Shown here: positions 31,853-44,158 of the stretch, piece by piece
Numbering within the stretch: position 1 is the stretch's first letter
How the letters are laid out: every line of letters begins with the position of its first letter
NCBI GenBank assembly: GCA_036346225.1
Contig: JARFIW010001491.1
Location: forward strand, 372,001-436,000
From: Platerodrilus igneus
Lineage: Eukaryota; Arthropoda; Insecta; Coleoptera; Lycidae
Length of the DNA stretch: 64,000 bases
Direction of reading: 5' to 3'
Notes under the pieces: model-generated
What the model was told of the DNA's origin: nothing
Seen by the model: the letters and a program-made list of their open reading frames with translations, nothing else
The model's database searches: none
Program-made: the position numbers and the translations under genes

Positions 31853-33240
31853 TTAGGAATCATCGTTTGAATCAATAACTTTAACGTCGAAATCATTACC
31901 ACTTTTTTTATTATCAATACTTTTGTCGTTATCGCCTCCAACGTTGTCAAAAGTTATATGATTAGTATGCACTTTTAAATCGTCACTGGTATTCCTTTTT
32001 AATTTGTAATTTGTTTTAATTATATTGTGTTCACTCACACCATCACCGGCTGTTTTATCATTTGCTGCACTTTCGTTAACAACTGTAACATCATCAGTAA
32101 TTCCTGTATCTTCGGCACCACCTCCAGTAGCTCCCGAACTGCCATCATCACCACCATCAGCTCCTCCAGCATCACCACCTGTACTGCCAGCACCCCCATT
32201 TGCACCACCAGCTTCTCCACCTGAACTGCCAGCGCCACTACCTGCTTCACCCGAACTGCCACCACCACCACCTGCTCCACCAGCACCACCACGTCCACCA
32301 CCTGCTCCACCAGCACCACCATGTCTACCACCTGCTCCACCAGCACCACCACGTCCACCACCTGCTCCACCAGCACCACCATGTCCACCACCTGCTCCAC
32401 CAGCACTACCATGCCCACCACCTGCTCCACCAGCACCACCACGTCCACCACCTGCTCCACCAACACCACCACGTCTACCGTCAGCGCCACCAGTTCCTCC
32501 ACCAACACCATAACGTCTACCGCCAGCGCCACCACTTGATCCACCAGTTCCGTCACCCATACCCTCTACAGCTATTTTATCACTAATTAATTTATTGATC
32601 CAGTTTATATTTTCAAAAACATCTTCAATCAAATAAGTTAATGTAGCCTCCGCGGTGTATACATTACAAGCAACTGCTGTATTTATACCAACTAAGATTT
32701 TTTCAACTAATAATGGAAAACCAACGTAGTCGATACATATTAAATTACCACCAGTTACAACAGTTGTGTCTGCGGGTTCTGTAATGGAAAAACCCCTTGA
32801 ATCTTTCTTTATTACTACTCTCTTGCTTTCTATTTTTACCAACTTTTGGCGATATCTTAAGGGGGCATTTTCATTATTCTTCCAAAAATACAGGGTGGCT
32901 GATGTATCAATGGATATTGCTTTATTAGGAAGTTTTACTGTTTCAACATTTGATGGTAACTCTTCATGTAGTTTGATTCCTACTAGAGTTTTTTTGTTGT
33001 TGAATTGGAAATTTGTTGCTTGATGTACAGTTCCGCCATCTGACCACTGCTTTGAATTGACTCTTATTTGAATATCTAATGGTGTTAGTTTATTTCGTTG
33101 AATAGGTCCAGCAGATGCAAGTATCCAAAATTTAGATATGATAACGCCAGGTATCAGGTATTTTCCTTGATAATTTTTGTTTTGTATAATAGCTCCTATA
33201 CATGGAAAGGTAGATGTCTTCACACTGCCAGTAGCTTTAC
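31853..33240 (-). CDS. Catalytically inactive serine protease homologue with Gly-rich tail (last exon)
   Basis: The minus-strand frame opens at an acceptor (CTTTTTAG ending 33241) and runs about 462 codons to TAA (31853-31855). Residues 1-218 (counted from 33223) have the trypsin/chymotrypsin S1 pattern: FPCIGAI, GVIISKFWILAS, SDGGTVHQA, VETVKLPNKAI and a final VFENINWINKL helix. All three catalytic positions are changed: WILASAGPI where AAHC is expected, KTLVGIKL for DIALIKL, and CIDYVGFPL for GDSGGPL. It is therefore a pseudoprotease. Residues about 221-365 are glycine-rich with 10-residue repeats, and the rest is acidic and Asn/Asp-rich. The signal peptide and start must be in an upstream exon not identified here. 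Secretion is inferred from the family. The long open frame argues that it is a real gene. Confidence 0.65.
32230..32480 (-). repeat. 30-bp tandem repeat coding for the Gly-rich tail
   Basis: Six to seven units of GGRGGAGGAG or close variants (H or S replacing R or G) form a 30-bp array. Its antisense gives the proline-rich frames seen on the plus strand. Confidence 0.85.
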
Positions 33241-33513
33241 CTAAAAAGACATTATATAATTTGATGCATTAATTGATAAAGAAACAAAGTAGCATGTACA
33301 AGAATATATAGCCCTAAACCCTAGTATCGCAGATAGTTGGGAAACATTAAAATAAAATTTGGCAGATTGAACAAATTCTTAATTTTGTTTGAAGTATTAT
33401 CGAATATTAAAACCATTAGATGTTTTTCTACATGCCAAAAATTACGAGAAGGTACTCGAATGTTGACGTAATAAGCAAATGTTCTACAATAGGATGTATT
33501 GGTAAATACAACG
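33241..33513 (-). other. Intron or 5' flank of the protease homologue
   Basis: It lies between the exon acceptor and the BEL-B insertion. No signal-peptide exon with a good donor is visible. The last five bases, CAACG (33509-33513), are the left target duplication of BEL-B. Confidence 0.45.
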
Positions 33514-34468
33514 TGAGCGGGTAACTCAGGGAAGGTGGAGCGAAGTAGGCACCCCTGAAGTTCCACCTCCCGGAGCAGTGAACTGTAATCGTCGAGGGGG
33601 ACACTAGTGGAAGAAATGCGAAGATAACGAAGGACCGAGAAGTACGAAATGAACACTATTGCCATATAACAACTCACAACGATAATCTGGTGAACTTTAT
33701 GGAGTAAGTAAATTAAACAATTAATCGTACACCGTGTAGTAAGAGGATCATATATTATAACGTCAATAAGAATTAGAAATACAGCGAAAAGCACAATTTA
33801 CAGTATATTAAATTTCTGAATTATTCGAACTTGTATAAACGTACTACTTTAAATCACACTATTATGAATTCATAGTACATATGCCGCGTATCAAGTTCAC
33901 TAACGTATTTTGTATGATACGTCAATGGAAAGGGTCATTGCATTAATACCACGCAAGCACGAGATAACTTGTCGTGATACCAGATTAAGAAAAATGGTTA
34001 TTATTTACTATTATAACCGAAAGAATCAATAACTTGGACGATAGTAAGAAATTTACATGCATCCGGAAAAGACACGCACCTGTGTTGAGAGAATAGAAAT
34101 TATTACGCATAATAATCGCCTCGTATTTCAGTTAATCAATAACTATTACGATGGGAACGATTCATTACAATTTTGCACACTAGAAATAATTTAGAACAGC
34201 GTTTTAGCATATAGAATAACAACAGCCCGCGCGAATACGTCTGTAAACTAGGAAAGTTGAAGCAAAACTCTATTGTTTGTCTATTAAAACCAAGGCAGGT
34301 GAGCGCTGCACGTGCTCAAGGTTATCTTCCTGCCTGTAGGGCAGGCTATTACATAGAATTGAACATTAATATGCTCTAAGAAATAATAATAGAGCATTTT
34401 GAACGTAATTAATCTTATTGAAAATAAAGAAGATTTTACGAATACGAAATAATTTAGGAAACTCAACA
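33514..34468 (-). repeat. BEL-B 3' LTR
   Basis: Nearly identical to 40165-41117. Most of the differences I could see are one-base changes in homopolymers (for example GGG/GG and CCCC/CCC runs near 33530-33600). Confidence 0.9.
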
Positions 34469-34492
34469 TACTCCCCGCGTTGAAGCTACGCT

Positions 34493-36200
34493 TCAACAAG
34501 AAAAGAAACCAGAACAGAAAGGAGAGCAACGAAGGAGGAAGAAAGAAGAAAATGTTTTGTTCATTCGAGCCGGATCAGGGATCACGAGTCGAATCTTGAC
34601 TTGAAAAATGAATTTGATTTGGCAAAGACACAATTTAGTTATTGGTCTTATGTAGTCGCCAGTTGTTGTATGAATTTTGACAGCACGAACTTTTCCGTCG
34701 CAGCCAGGAATTGTCGCTAAGACACGGGCGAGAACCCATTGAAGAGGAGGAGTGTCATCTTCTTTGACTAACACTAGGTCATTTTCCTTTAAGTTTTCTT
34801 TTCTTCAAACCATTTTGGTTTATTTTGCAAACGATTGAGATACTCTACAGACCAACGTTTCCAGAAGATTTGCTGAATCTGTGATATCTTTTGATAAAGT
34901 GAAAGTCTATTTTCAGAAATATTTGAGACATCTTTTTCTGGATAAGAAGTTAATGCAGAACCAATTAAAAAATGTCCAGGGGTTAAACAGCTCAAATCAG
35001 AAGCATCATTAGATAAGGGACTTAGAGGTCTAGAGTTCATTATAGCCTCTATTTGACATAATATTGTTAGAAATTCTTCATAGGTGAAACCTTGGTTACC
35101 TATGATTCTTTTCATGTGGTATTTCGCACCTTTTATGGCGGATTCCCATATACCACCCCAATGAGGGGATTTTGGAGGAATAAATTTCCATGAGGTTTTA
35201 TTTTGAGAAAGAAAATTAGAAATGATCAGAGAATTATTTTTATTTTTGAAAAAATCATAAAGATCTTGGAGTTGGTTTTTTGCACCTGAGAAATTTGTAG
35301 CGTGATCGATATAGATTGTTGACGGATTTCCACGTCGCGAAATAAATCTTTTTAATGTAGATAAAAAGGATTCAGTAGATAGACTTGTAACTACTTCGAT
35401 ATGTACAGCTTTTGTAGCCATACAAACGAATATTGCTATATAGGCTTTTATTTTGGGAGCTTTACGCAGCCCAGAAGATTTTAAGAGAAAGGGGCCACCG
35501 AAGTCGACACCTGATTTGTGAAAGGGCCTCGCAACATTGACTCTGTCTTGAGGAGGTCTGCCATTATTTGTTTAGAAAACTGATTGCTAAATCTGAAACA
35601 AGTAATACAATTTCGAATTAGCCCTTTGGTTTCTCGTAAACCATTAAGTGGCCAAAATCTCAGCCGAACGTTTGATAGGGTTGTTTGAGCACCTGCGTGT
35701 CCTAAACGCTTATGCTCATACATAAGAATCAATTTGGTTATTTGATTTTTGGAAGGCATTAGTAATGGATGTTTTTGTTGATAAGAAATGCTAGCGTTTC
35801 CTAGACGACCGCCAACTCGTAGAAGTCCAGTGGAATCTAAAAATGGAGACAAAGAATGCAACTGTTTATTTGACAGTTGCTTATTTTTTGAGAGTTCCGA
35901 CAGTTCTTTTGAGAAATATTTATTTTGTGTTTGTTTAATAATGAACTGTAATGATACCTCTAGTTCTTGAGGTGTTAGGGCACCGAAGATTCGATTGCCT
36001 TTGGCAATATCAATAAAACGAAATATGTACGCAAAGGTGCGTAACAAACGAGAGAAATTAGAAAAACGCAAGAAAATTTCTTCAATGTAAGTTAGGAGTT
36101 GTGAATCATTGTGAGTCACAAGATGCGATTTTCTTTCTTCAGGCAATTCTAAGGTAATTAGAGATTGATCTACTGTTAGATCTAGACAAGGATTTAACAA
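34493..36200 (-). pseudogene. BEL-B integrase region
   Basis: From high to low coordinate: LRVGGRLGNASISYQQKHP and the zinc finger (HKRLGHAGAQTTL, CITCFRF). The integrase core follows, starting with VDFGGPF near 35500 in a second frame (first catalytic D), then IYIDHATNFSGA (second D) and GGIWESAIKG (E). NSRPLSPLSND and LTPGHFLIGSAL come next. A further frame change near 34785 leads to the C-terminal WVLARVLATIPGCDG block. The triad residues are all present, so the enzyme is broken only by frame changes near 35480 and 34785. Confidence 0.8.
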
Positions 36201-37760
36201 AACTTAGGACCTTGCCACCACGAATCATTACTAAGAATCTCGCGGACAGACAAGCCTCGTGATAAAGGATCGGCTGCATTTTCGGACGACTTTACGTGTC
36301 GCCACTTAAAATCAGAAGTGGTTTCTTGTATTTGAGAAACACGATGTGAAACAAAAATAGACCATCTGCTGGCGTGACTTTTACACCAGGCTAAGGCTAT
36401 TAATGAGTCAGTCCACAAATTTACCGAGTCAAAATTTATTTTATTTTTGAAAATTTTAATAGTAATCTTACGAGTTTTGAAAGAAGGAGCATAGCACAAA
36501 GCTCAAGTCTAGGAAGTGTAATTGTTTTAACAGGAGCTACCCTTGACTTGGAAGAAATTAACTTAGAGGAAATGGTGCCGTCTGCATATATAGCACGTAC
36601 ATACACACAGCCACCGTATGCGGCTAAGCTTGCATCAGCAAAGCCATGAAGTTCAGTTTTTGAAATGGTTTTACTTAAGAAATAGAACCTTGGAATGTTT
36701 TGTTCTTTCAGCAATGAAAGATTTTTGTAGAAATTGTTAAATTCGTCGAGCATTTTTGAATCTGAGATAATTGTGTCCCAGTCCAGTTTAAGAATCCACA
36801 ACTTTTGTATTAATATTTTACCCTTTACTATAACAGGATTTATTAACCCGAGAGGGTCATAGCACTGGGCTATTGCAGACAGAATTTTTCTTTTGGTAAG
36901 TGGGAAGATTTGCTTATTTTCTGTTGTAGAAATGTAAAGAGAATCAGAATTAGGGTTCCATTTTAGCCCTAAAACTTTATTTGGAGCATCTTGAAAATTA
37001 ATGTCGTAGTCCAAGGAATCGGATTTTTTAGCGATATTTTTTAGAAAAGTTTTGGAATTAGAACAATATTTGTGAAGTTCAAACCCATGCTTGTTCAGAA
37101 CGGAGTTTAACTCAGTGTGAAGTTTAAAAAGAATGTCTAAATTTTGCGCGCCACACAAACCGTCATCCATATAAAATTGAGAAGAAATTGCTTCCGAAGC
37201 AAGTGGAAATTTATTTTTACTCAAAGATGCTATTTCTTTAAGCACTCGAGATGCGAGAAAGGGGGCACTGTTAGTGCCGTAGGTAACAGTGTCTAACTGA
37301 ATACATTTCAGATCATCCTCAGGGTTTTCACGCCAGAGGATATTTTGTAAGAACGTTTGTTCGGGATTGATTAAAATTTGTCTAAACATTTTCTGTATGT
37401 CAGTGGTGAAGACAAAGGAGAACATTCTAAATCTACAAAGAATGTCGAATAAATCCGGATGAACTTGGTAACCCTTAAGAGATGTCATTTAAGGAGTAAC
37501 CAGAAGAAGTTTTACAACTTGCGTCATACACAACGCGTAGTTTAGTAGATGTGCTACATTCACGAATAACACACAAATGAGGAATGAAATATTTATTTTC
37601 TAATTTGCAGTTTTGCAATATTAAGGGAACATATTTAGCATGTCCAAGAGAGACATACTCTTGCAGGAAATTTTATATTCATGAAATAAAGTACTATTTG
37701 TTTGGAACCTTTTTTCTAAAATCAAAAAGCGTTTTTTAGCAATGGTAAAGGAATCGCCGA
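36194..37760 (-). pseudogene. BEL-B reverse transcriptase and RNase H
   Basis: The start of RT (37500-37760) is spread over short frames. From 37488 a frame contains FTTDIQKMFRQILI, TYGTNSAPFLASR, the catalytic QFYMDDGLCG (YMDD rather than the YVDD of BEL-A), LGLKWNP and YDPLGLINPV. RNase H follows with LHGFADASLAAYGG and, after a frame change near 36480, LWTDSLIALAW. The tail WWQGPKF ends near 36200 and is continued by the integrase region. Confidence 0.8.
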
Positions 37761-37765
37761 GCTTG

Positions 37766-38600
37766 CTAGGCTCTGACGAAGATTTTAGTGGAATATCTAC
37801 CTGAAATCTGCCGTTTTCTAATATTTTGTTGTAGAAGTAAAAATGTGTTCGGATAATTGGTGTTCTTCAGAAGGAATAGATATTTCGAAATGTCTTCCAT
37901 TTCCCAGAATTTTTTTAGAAAAGAGTCAACTTTTGAAGTCGCAAGAAAGGAAAATTTTGACTTATCTGAATTTTCGTTTTCAGACAGAGACATATTACAA
38001 TTAGTGTAGTTTTTTGGGACTGTACCTGCTACAATCCATCCCAAGTGGGACTCTTGTAAAACAGGAAGATTTTTACCTAGTTTAATGATATTTTCAAGAA
38101 TTATATCATAGTAGCAATCTAGACCTATCAAAATGTCAATTTCTGACGGCATGTAATATTCGTCGTCAGCTAAGAAAATATTTTTAGGTATTTCTATTTT
38201 GTCATTCATTATCTGAGTTTGAGGAAGCTTGCACGTTATATTAGGTAAAACTGCACAAGTTATTTTGAAGGATTTACTTAGATCTTTGTTAGAGAATATT
38301 TTAATATTCACCAATTTATCGGCGATAGTAGAGCTTTCGTTGATGCCAGAAATATTCATAGTTGTATTGTGAGTTTTACAGGGTAGTTGATCAGCTAATT
38401 TTTGTGTGATAAATGAGTTTTGGCTACCAGTGTCAAACAACAGCTTGGCCGAAATAATTTCTCCGTATTTAGAGCAGAGAGTTACTTTGGCCGTAGCTAG
38501 GAGGACATGGCAATATTTTACCGAATGGGCTGAATGGGTAATCAAATTAGACATATGCTTAGCATCGTCTTTAGAAATTGGTGCACAAGAATTTTCTTGC
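37766..38600 (-). pseudogene. BEL-B aspartic protease region
   Basis: The frame contains LLFDTGSQNSFIT (active-site DTGS near 38430), followed by GINESSTIADKLVNI, ILIGLDCYYDII and LGWIVAGTVP. These are the usual landmarks between BEL protease and RT, including the FLKKFWEMEDI linker. Frame changes separate it from Gag (near 38550-38790) and from RT (near 37766-37840). Confidence 0.8.
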
Positions 38601-38767
38601 TGTGCGAAAGAATCATCATTTTGCGAACTCGGAACTTTCTTGTTTGTTTGTGAATTTTATTTTGGAAATTAGATTTAGGAGAGAAGTTACTTTTATAACT
38701 AGAACTTGTAATCGGAAGAGATTGATCGCCCAATCCTTTGTCTATGTGTAACAAAGAATTATGCGAT

Positions 38768-39920
38768 TTAGAACAAAAGAACATTTTGGGTAGAAGAACA
38801 ATTTGCAATATTGTGCTTGCCTAAGCAGTTAAAGCACAACTTATAAGATTTAATGTAGTCAACTTTTTCTTGATATCTTAGATTTTTGAAGGAAATACAG
38901 GTGTAGATTCTATGACCTGCTTTTTTGCAAAAGGAACACTTAAGAACTTGTTGGAATTTTTCGTGATTGGCAACTGGAGCAGAGTGATAAACAGAAATTG
39001 ATTTTCTTTGCAATTTGGGACTTGCAACATCAATATTTTCTAAGACAGAACTCCTTTTTTCTAAGAATTTTATAAAATTTTCCAAATTGGGAATTATAGA
39101 ATGATCTCTTTCCATTTCATAAGCACGTTTTGTATTGAAATCCAACTTTTTTTGAAAAAGAAATATTAAAATAATATTCCATAAATCTTCGTAAGAAAAA
39201 TTTAAATTTTTGAGAGATTGAATATTTTTCTGAATGGTAGCTGCGAATTCACGCAGTGAACTTGACTTACATTTTGTCATGATTGGAGATTCTAACATTG
39301 CTGATAAATGAGAATTGACTATAACAAATTTGTTTTCAAATCTACTTTTCAAAATATTTAAAGCGATATGGAAATTTTCATTTGTAATTGGCAAGGAATC
39401 AATTAAATGCAGAGGTTCATTTTTTAAATAACTTTTAAGATATACTAAACGCTGAATGTTTGATAATTGAGAATTTTTTATTATAAGAGCATCGAAAAGT
39501 TGATAAAAAGATTCAAATTCTTTTATATCTCCCGAAAAAGTTTGAATTTTGATTTCCGGCAACTTGACTGCCGTTGATTGAGGATTACTTAAAGAGGATT
39601 GAAAACTATCATCTTGATTTTCAATGGCTTCCGTTTGCTTTCTTCTTAAATTGGCAATACATTGAGTAATATTGCTTGCTAGAGAGAATATTTGTCTTCT
39701 ATGACGGATCTGTCTTCTACGTCAAGAACTTCTTCCGAACAGAGAATTTCTATTTCATCTTGAACTTTTCGTATGAATTAAACAAAGAATGCACCCGTTG
39801 CAATCTGATTTCAAATTCAGTGGTGTGTTACAAGTGTCCGCACTTTGAGCGAACCACGATTCTATTCGCGTAAAGGAACCTTTGACCGAAGCTCTAGACT
39901 TTTAAATTTTCTAAGCTCAT
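38768..39920 (-). pseudogene. BEL-B gag
   Basis: A minus-strand ATG at 39920 opens a short frame that breaks at once, and further breaks follow near 39680-39780. From 39562 the frame is open and carries LPEIKIQTFSGDIKEFESF, the DUF1759-type BEL Gag signature. A long helical region follows. Two zinc knuckles lie near 38940-38810: CSFCKKAGHRIYTC and CFNCLGKHNIANC. No recognisable membrane segment or other extra domain is present. Confidence 0.8.
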
Positions 39921-40164
39921 ATTGAACTTTTAGAAATTAATGTTTATAGAAAATATCATGCACTTTTACACAACAGTTTAACAGATAGAAAAGTAAAATG
40001 GAATAAGCTCACCCAATTAATCGCTGCTTGTTGTTGAGTTTCAGGAATCTTCCAGAAATCTAGGCGAACTTGACAATGTGTGTTCAGGAACTAGTGTCTT
40101 CTTTCCAATAGAAAGGCTGGCTTCCAGGAATATCCAGGAAATCCGTCTCTGAAGGACCACTATA

Positions 40165-41117
40165 TGAGCGGGTAACTCAGGAAGGTGGAGCAAGTAGGCA
40201 CCCTGAAGTTCCACCTCCCGGAGCAGTGAACTGTAATCGTCGAGGGGACACTAGTGGAAGAAATGCGAAGATAACGAAGGACCGAGAAGTACGAAATGAA
40301 CACTATTGCCATATAACAACTCACAACGATAATCTGGTGAACTTTATGGAGTAAGTAAATTAAACAATTAATCGTACACCGTGTAGTAAGAGGATCATAT
40401 ATTATAACGTCAATAAGAATTAGAAATACAGCGAAAAGCACAATTTACAGTATATTAAATTTCTGAATTATTCGAACTTGTATAAACGTACTACTTTAAA
40501 TCACACTATTATGAATTCATAGTACATATGCCGCGTATCAAGTTCACTAACGTATTTTGTATGATACGTCAATGGAAAGGGTCATTGCATTAATACCACG
40601 CAAGCACGAGATAACTTGTCGTGATACCAGATTAAGAAAAATGGTTATTATTTACTATTATAACCGAAAGAATCAATAACTTGGACGATAGTAAGAAATT
40701 TACATGCATCCGGAAAAGACACGCACCTGTGTTGAGAGAATAGAAATTATTACGCATAATAATCGCCTCGTATTTCAGTTAATCAATAACTATTACGATG
40801 GGAACGATTCATTACAATTTTGCACACTAGAAATAATTTAGAACAGCGTTTTAGCATATAGAATAACAACAGCCCGCGCGAATACGTCTGTAAACTAGGA
40901 AAGTTGAAGCAAAACTCTATTGTTTGTCTATTAAAACCAAGGCAGGTGAGCGCTGCACGTGCTCAAGGTTATCTTCCTGCCTGTAGGGCAGGCTATTACA
41001 TAGAATTGAACATTAATATGCTCTAAGAAATAATAATAGAGCATTTTTGAACGTAATTAATCTTATTGAAAATAAAGAAGATTTTACGAATACGAAATAA
41101 TTTAGGAAACTCCAACA
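40165..41117 (-). repeat. BEL-B 5' LTR
   Basis: Partner of 33514-34468. The primer site (minus TGGTCCTTC, about 40150-40160) lies just inside it. Confidence 0.9.
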
Positions 41118-42319
41118 CAACGCATTCATCCGGAGGTTACTGGAACTTGTTAGAACAAAGCCGTCAGATAGGGGTGGGCCCACAGACAACCTATCTCTTG
41201 GTGGGCCTATTTAAAACCAATGCGTGCCGCTGTGATGTCAGTATTAGTTCAAACGCCAACGCAAGTATGTCCACAATCCATATATGTTACGTAATTAAAT
41301 TCGTACGCAAAATGGAAGTATTTGGCAGCTAGTGATGATTTAAAATATATTAAAAATGCAAGATTGACAATTTAATACAAATTAAAAGCAATTTCAAAAT
41401 TAGAGTTTAATCTAATATTGAAGATTAATTGTAATGGAAGTATATTACATAAATGATTGGTATTGATTTATAAGAGATGGATAGATTGATTTGCCCGAAG
41501 GTTAGACTTCCTAAAACGATTTTCAGAGAGAATGGAACATTGTAATTAATTCGCACGAATTGGTAATTGTTGTGTTTGGAAGAGTGAACTCTGATAAATT
41601 GAACACAAACAACGATAAGTTACTTAACTGTAAAAAGTCAGATATTTTAGTTTTTGAGTGATTTTATAAAAGTCTATTTTTAGAATAAAAATTTAAATTT
41701 TCATAGTAGATCTGTATGCAAGTCATTTAAATAATTTTTTGGGATTTGCAAATACACGTAAAGGATTTTTGGTTACATAAAGTATAATAAACACACTGAA
41801 CCGTTGATTGATCAATCAACGACTGAATTCTGTTACGTTTAATACGGTTAACGGAATAAGCTATTAAATTAGATGACTTTCATTGGTGTATATAGTAATT
41901 ACAATGAAAATTTTATTAAGGATTTATTAATCAATAATTTGTTTATTAGGGTAGTATAATTGAAAATTGTATTTGTGATTAGAAAATTTTGGCCTCGTTA
42001 CACTTATATTTGGAAATATGTGTCGTGTGGAGGAGATTTTGAAATCACTATATTTGTAATTAAACTATTGTTTGTGAGTAGGAGAGTTGAGACTCGTTAT
42101 ATTTGTATTTAGAATGTTTTGCGAAAAGGGAATTTTGAAATTATTATATTTGCATTTGGAATATGGTTTGTGAGAAAAATAATTGTGAAATGTATATTTA
42201 AAATATTGTATGTAAGAGAAAGATGTTATGTTATATTTGTATTTGTTACATTGGTTTTATTAATTTGGAATATAATTTAAAGGAGATAGTAGCACCATAG
42301 CTCTATATATATAAAATAT
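41118..42319. other. AT-rich non-coding with degenerate repeats
   Basis: No gene is visible. At about 41950-42260 a degenerate unit of roughly 70-80 bp recurs about four times, with a core like ATATTTGTATTTAGAAT followed by GTTTGTGAG and GAAATT. Confidence 0.45.
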
Positions 42320-44015
42320 TGTGTAAGGGAGGGGGTTAGAAGGTTTCTAAAGGTATATTTGTATTAATAGGGGTGTATGCCAAGCGATAGGGTAAATATT
42401 TCAGATTTAATAATTTAAAAACTATAAATTTTGCTATACTTTACATACGTTAAAGTATGTACCATTTCAGATTGAAACTTATATGCCAAAAGGTAGTAAC
42501 ATGACTTTATGACGTTGATATAATGCACGGTACTTGAGGTTATATACTGAGTTGATATTTCATGAGCCAGTTGAGAGTACATTTGCCGTCGGAAAGCCGG
42601 ACGCATTTATGGATATCTGCAATATAACAAAGCGCCCAGGTCGTGTATGAATTATTTGGCTTTTCCTTTTTATAGAATCAAACTTTTAGACGAATTGTAA
42701 ATCAAAATTTAAAGTGAATCAAAATGTAAAAGGTTATTGGAGTTTAGTGAAGTGTTTTGGACCAATGGTAGAAATTTAAAATTATTATAAAGACTATAGC
42801 GAAGGTATGTTGGACACTGAAAGATAGGAGATTTGTTATTGGATGTTATATATGTAAAAATGTTATTGTAGTAAGCTAAGTTTGTTTAGTTAATAACTAA
42901 GCAATATAAATAAGGACTTCTTTTAAAATTTGTTCAGATACAGACCTATTTATGAAACCTGCGTAAAAATTGTAAAATAGTTTTGAAATAAAAGTTTATT
43001 TGTGTATTCATCGAGTATTATTTAATTCAAGTATAAAAGGAGTTTATAAAAGTGTTTAAAAGTGAAAAGGGAAAGTCAGCGTGTTTTTAAAGAAGATTTT
43101 GGAAGTGGTTATTGGTGCAAAGGAGAAAGCGACGGTATATTATTTGAGAAGATTAGTGTTGGTTTTGGGATAGATTTGGGTATTACGGCAGCAGGATATT
43201 GGAGTGGTTAAAGAAGGCATCGACGACGTAAAGAATTTTGAGATTGATTTGAGAAGATATAACGGCAGAAGGACATCGTATGGATAATTGGTATAGCAGG
43301 ATTAGGAGTGATTTGTATTAAGACAGCGGGATTGATTTGGTTGTGCGAAGAGAGAAGTAAGCGGGATACGGAGCAGAGGAACAGGAGATAGGAATACGGC
43401 GAGGAAGAATTGACGCAGGAAAGTAGATAAAGGTTTTACTAAATTCTAAATTGGGGTAACATTATTTCAGGTTTGGGGCATCAAAATTGTTTTATAAAAC
43501 ACCTGGAGGCAGTACGCAAGAGGACAATTTTGGAGAATCCTTTGTGAAAGTGCGTACGGCAATTTCGAACTTGAGCCAGCAGTCAAAGGAAGGCCTTCAG
43601 CGCGGTATATTTCTGGTAAGTACCGTGAATATATTAGAACGTCAGAAATTAAAGTCATAAAAGTTACATAAATTAATTTGACATCAGGCATCGTTGATCT
43701 ATTAAGATTTGGCATATCAAAATAAATTTAGTACATTTCAAAAGTGGTAAAACAAACGAGGGTGCAGTTTGGTTGGGTATTGCACATCTACTCACGATTG
43801 AACCCACGGTGAGTAGGTGAGAAAACCCTGAGATTAAAGTTTCAAATAGTCGAGGCATATAAAATATAGTAATTAGTAAAAGAAAAACCAACCAAACGTT
43901 TGCTAAAGCACCTCGATTTGAAATCATAAGGGACGACGACCAAAGGTCGTGTAATAAAATCTTGTTTAAAAGAAGGAGAAATTATTTTATATATAAAATT
44001 TAAATTACAAGAAGG
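42320..44015 (+). repeat. Gypsy-C 5' LTR
   Basis: Nearly identical to 48522-50208, including a TATATAAATAAGG-type TATA region near 42900 and AATAAA near 42985. Many of the differences seen are one-base homopolymer changes. Confidence 0.85.
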
Positions 44016-44158
44016 TGGCAAACCCAACGTGAGGCTCGAGAAAAAGGTTAAAAAGGTGTTAGAGCGAAAGAGAGTAGAATCCGGGAGCCCGAGTTAGGTG
44101 GGGCCCGCAAGTTTTTTTTAATTTTTTCAGGAAACGAGTTCAAAACAAGGAAACAGAG

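Larger units (their letters stand above)
33514..41117 (-). mobile_element. BEL-B: full-length BEL/Pao element, minus strand
   Basis: LTRs of about 954 bp (33514-34468 and 40165-41117) read TGTTGAG to CCGCTCA on the minus strand. CAACG flanks both ends (33509-33513 and 41118-41122). On the minus strand a TGGTCCTTC primer site lies five bases inside the right LTR, and a GCGGGGAGTA polypurine tract lies next to the left LTR. Gag, protease, RT, RNase H and integrase follow in BEL order. It is a different BEL family from BEL-A, with longer LTRs and low protein similarity. Many single-base frame changes interrupt the coding region. Confidence 0.9.

Noticed and set aside
32025..32590. Proline-, His/Leu- and Thr/Ser-rich frames on the plus strand
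   Set aside because: They are the antisense and shifted readings of the Gly-rich coding repeat of the minus-strand protease homologue.
33321..33794. 157-codon minus-strand frame upstream of the protease homologue
   Set aside because: It spans the BEL-B LTR boundary and is duplicated in part at 40160-40441, so it is an LTR artefact. The part outside the LTR (33321-33513) has an upstream stop once the insertion is removed.
43467..44027. Minus-strand frames duplicated at 49664-49912
   Set aside because: They lie within the Gypsy-C LTRs and occur in both copies for that reason only.
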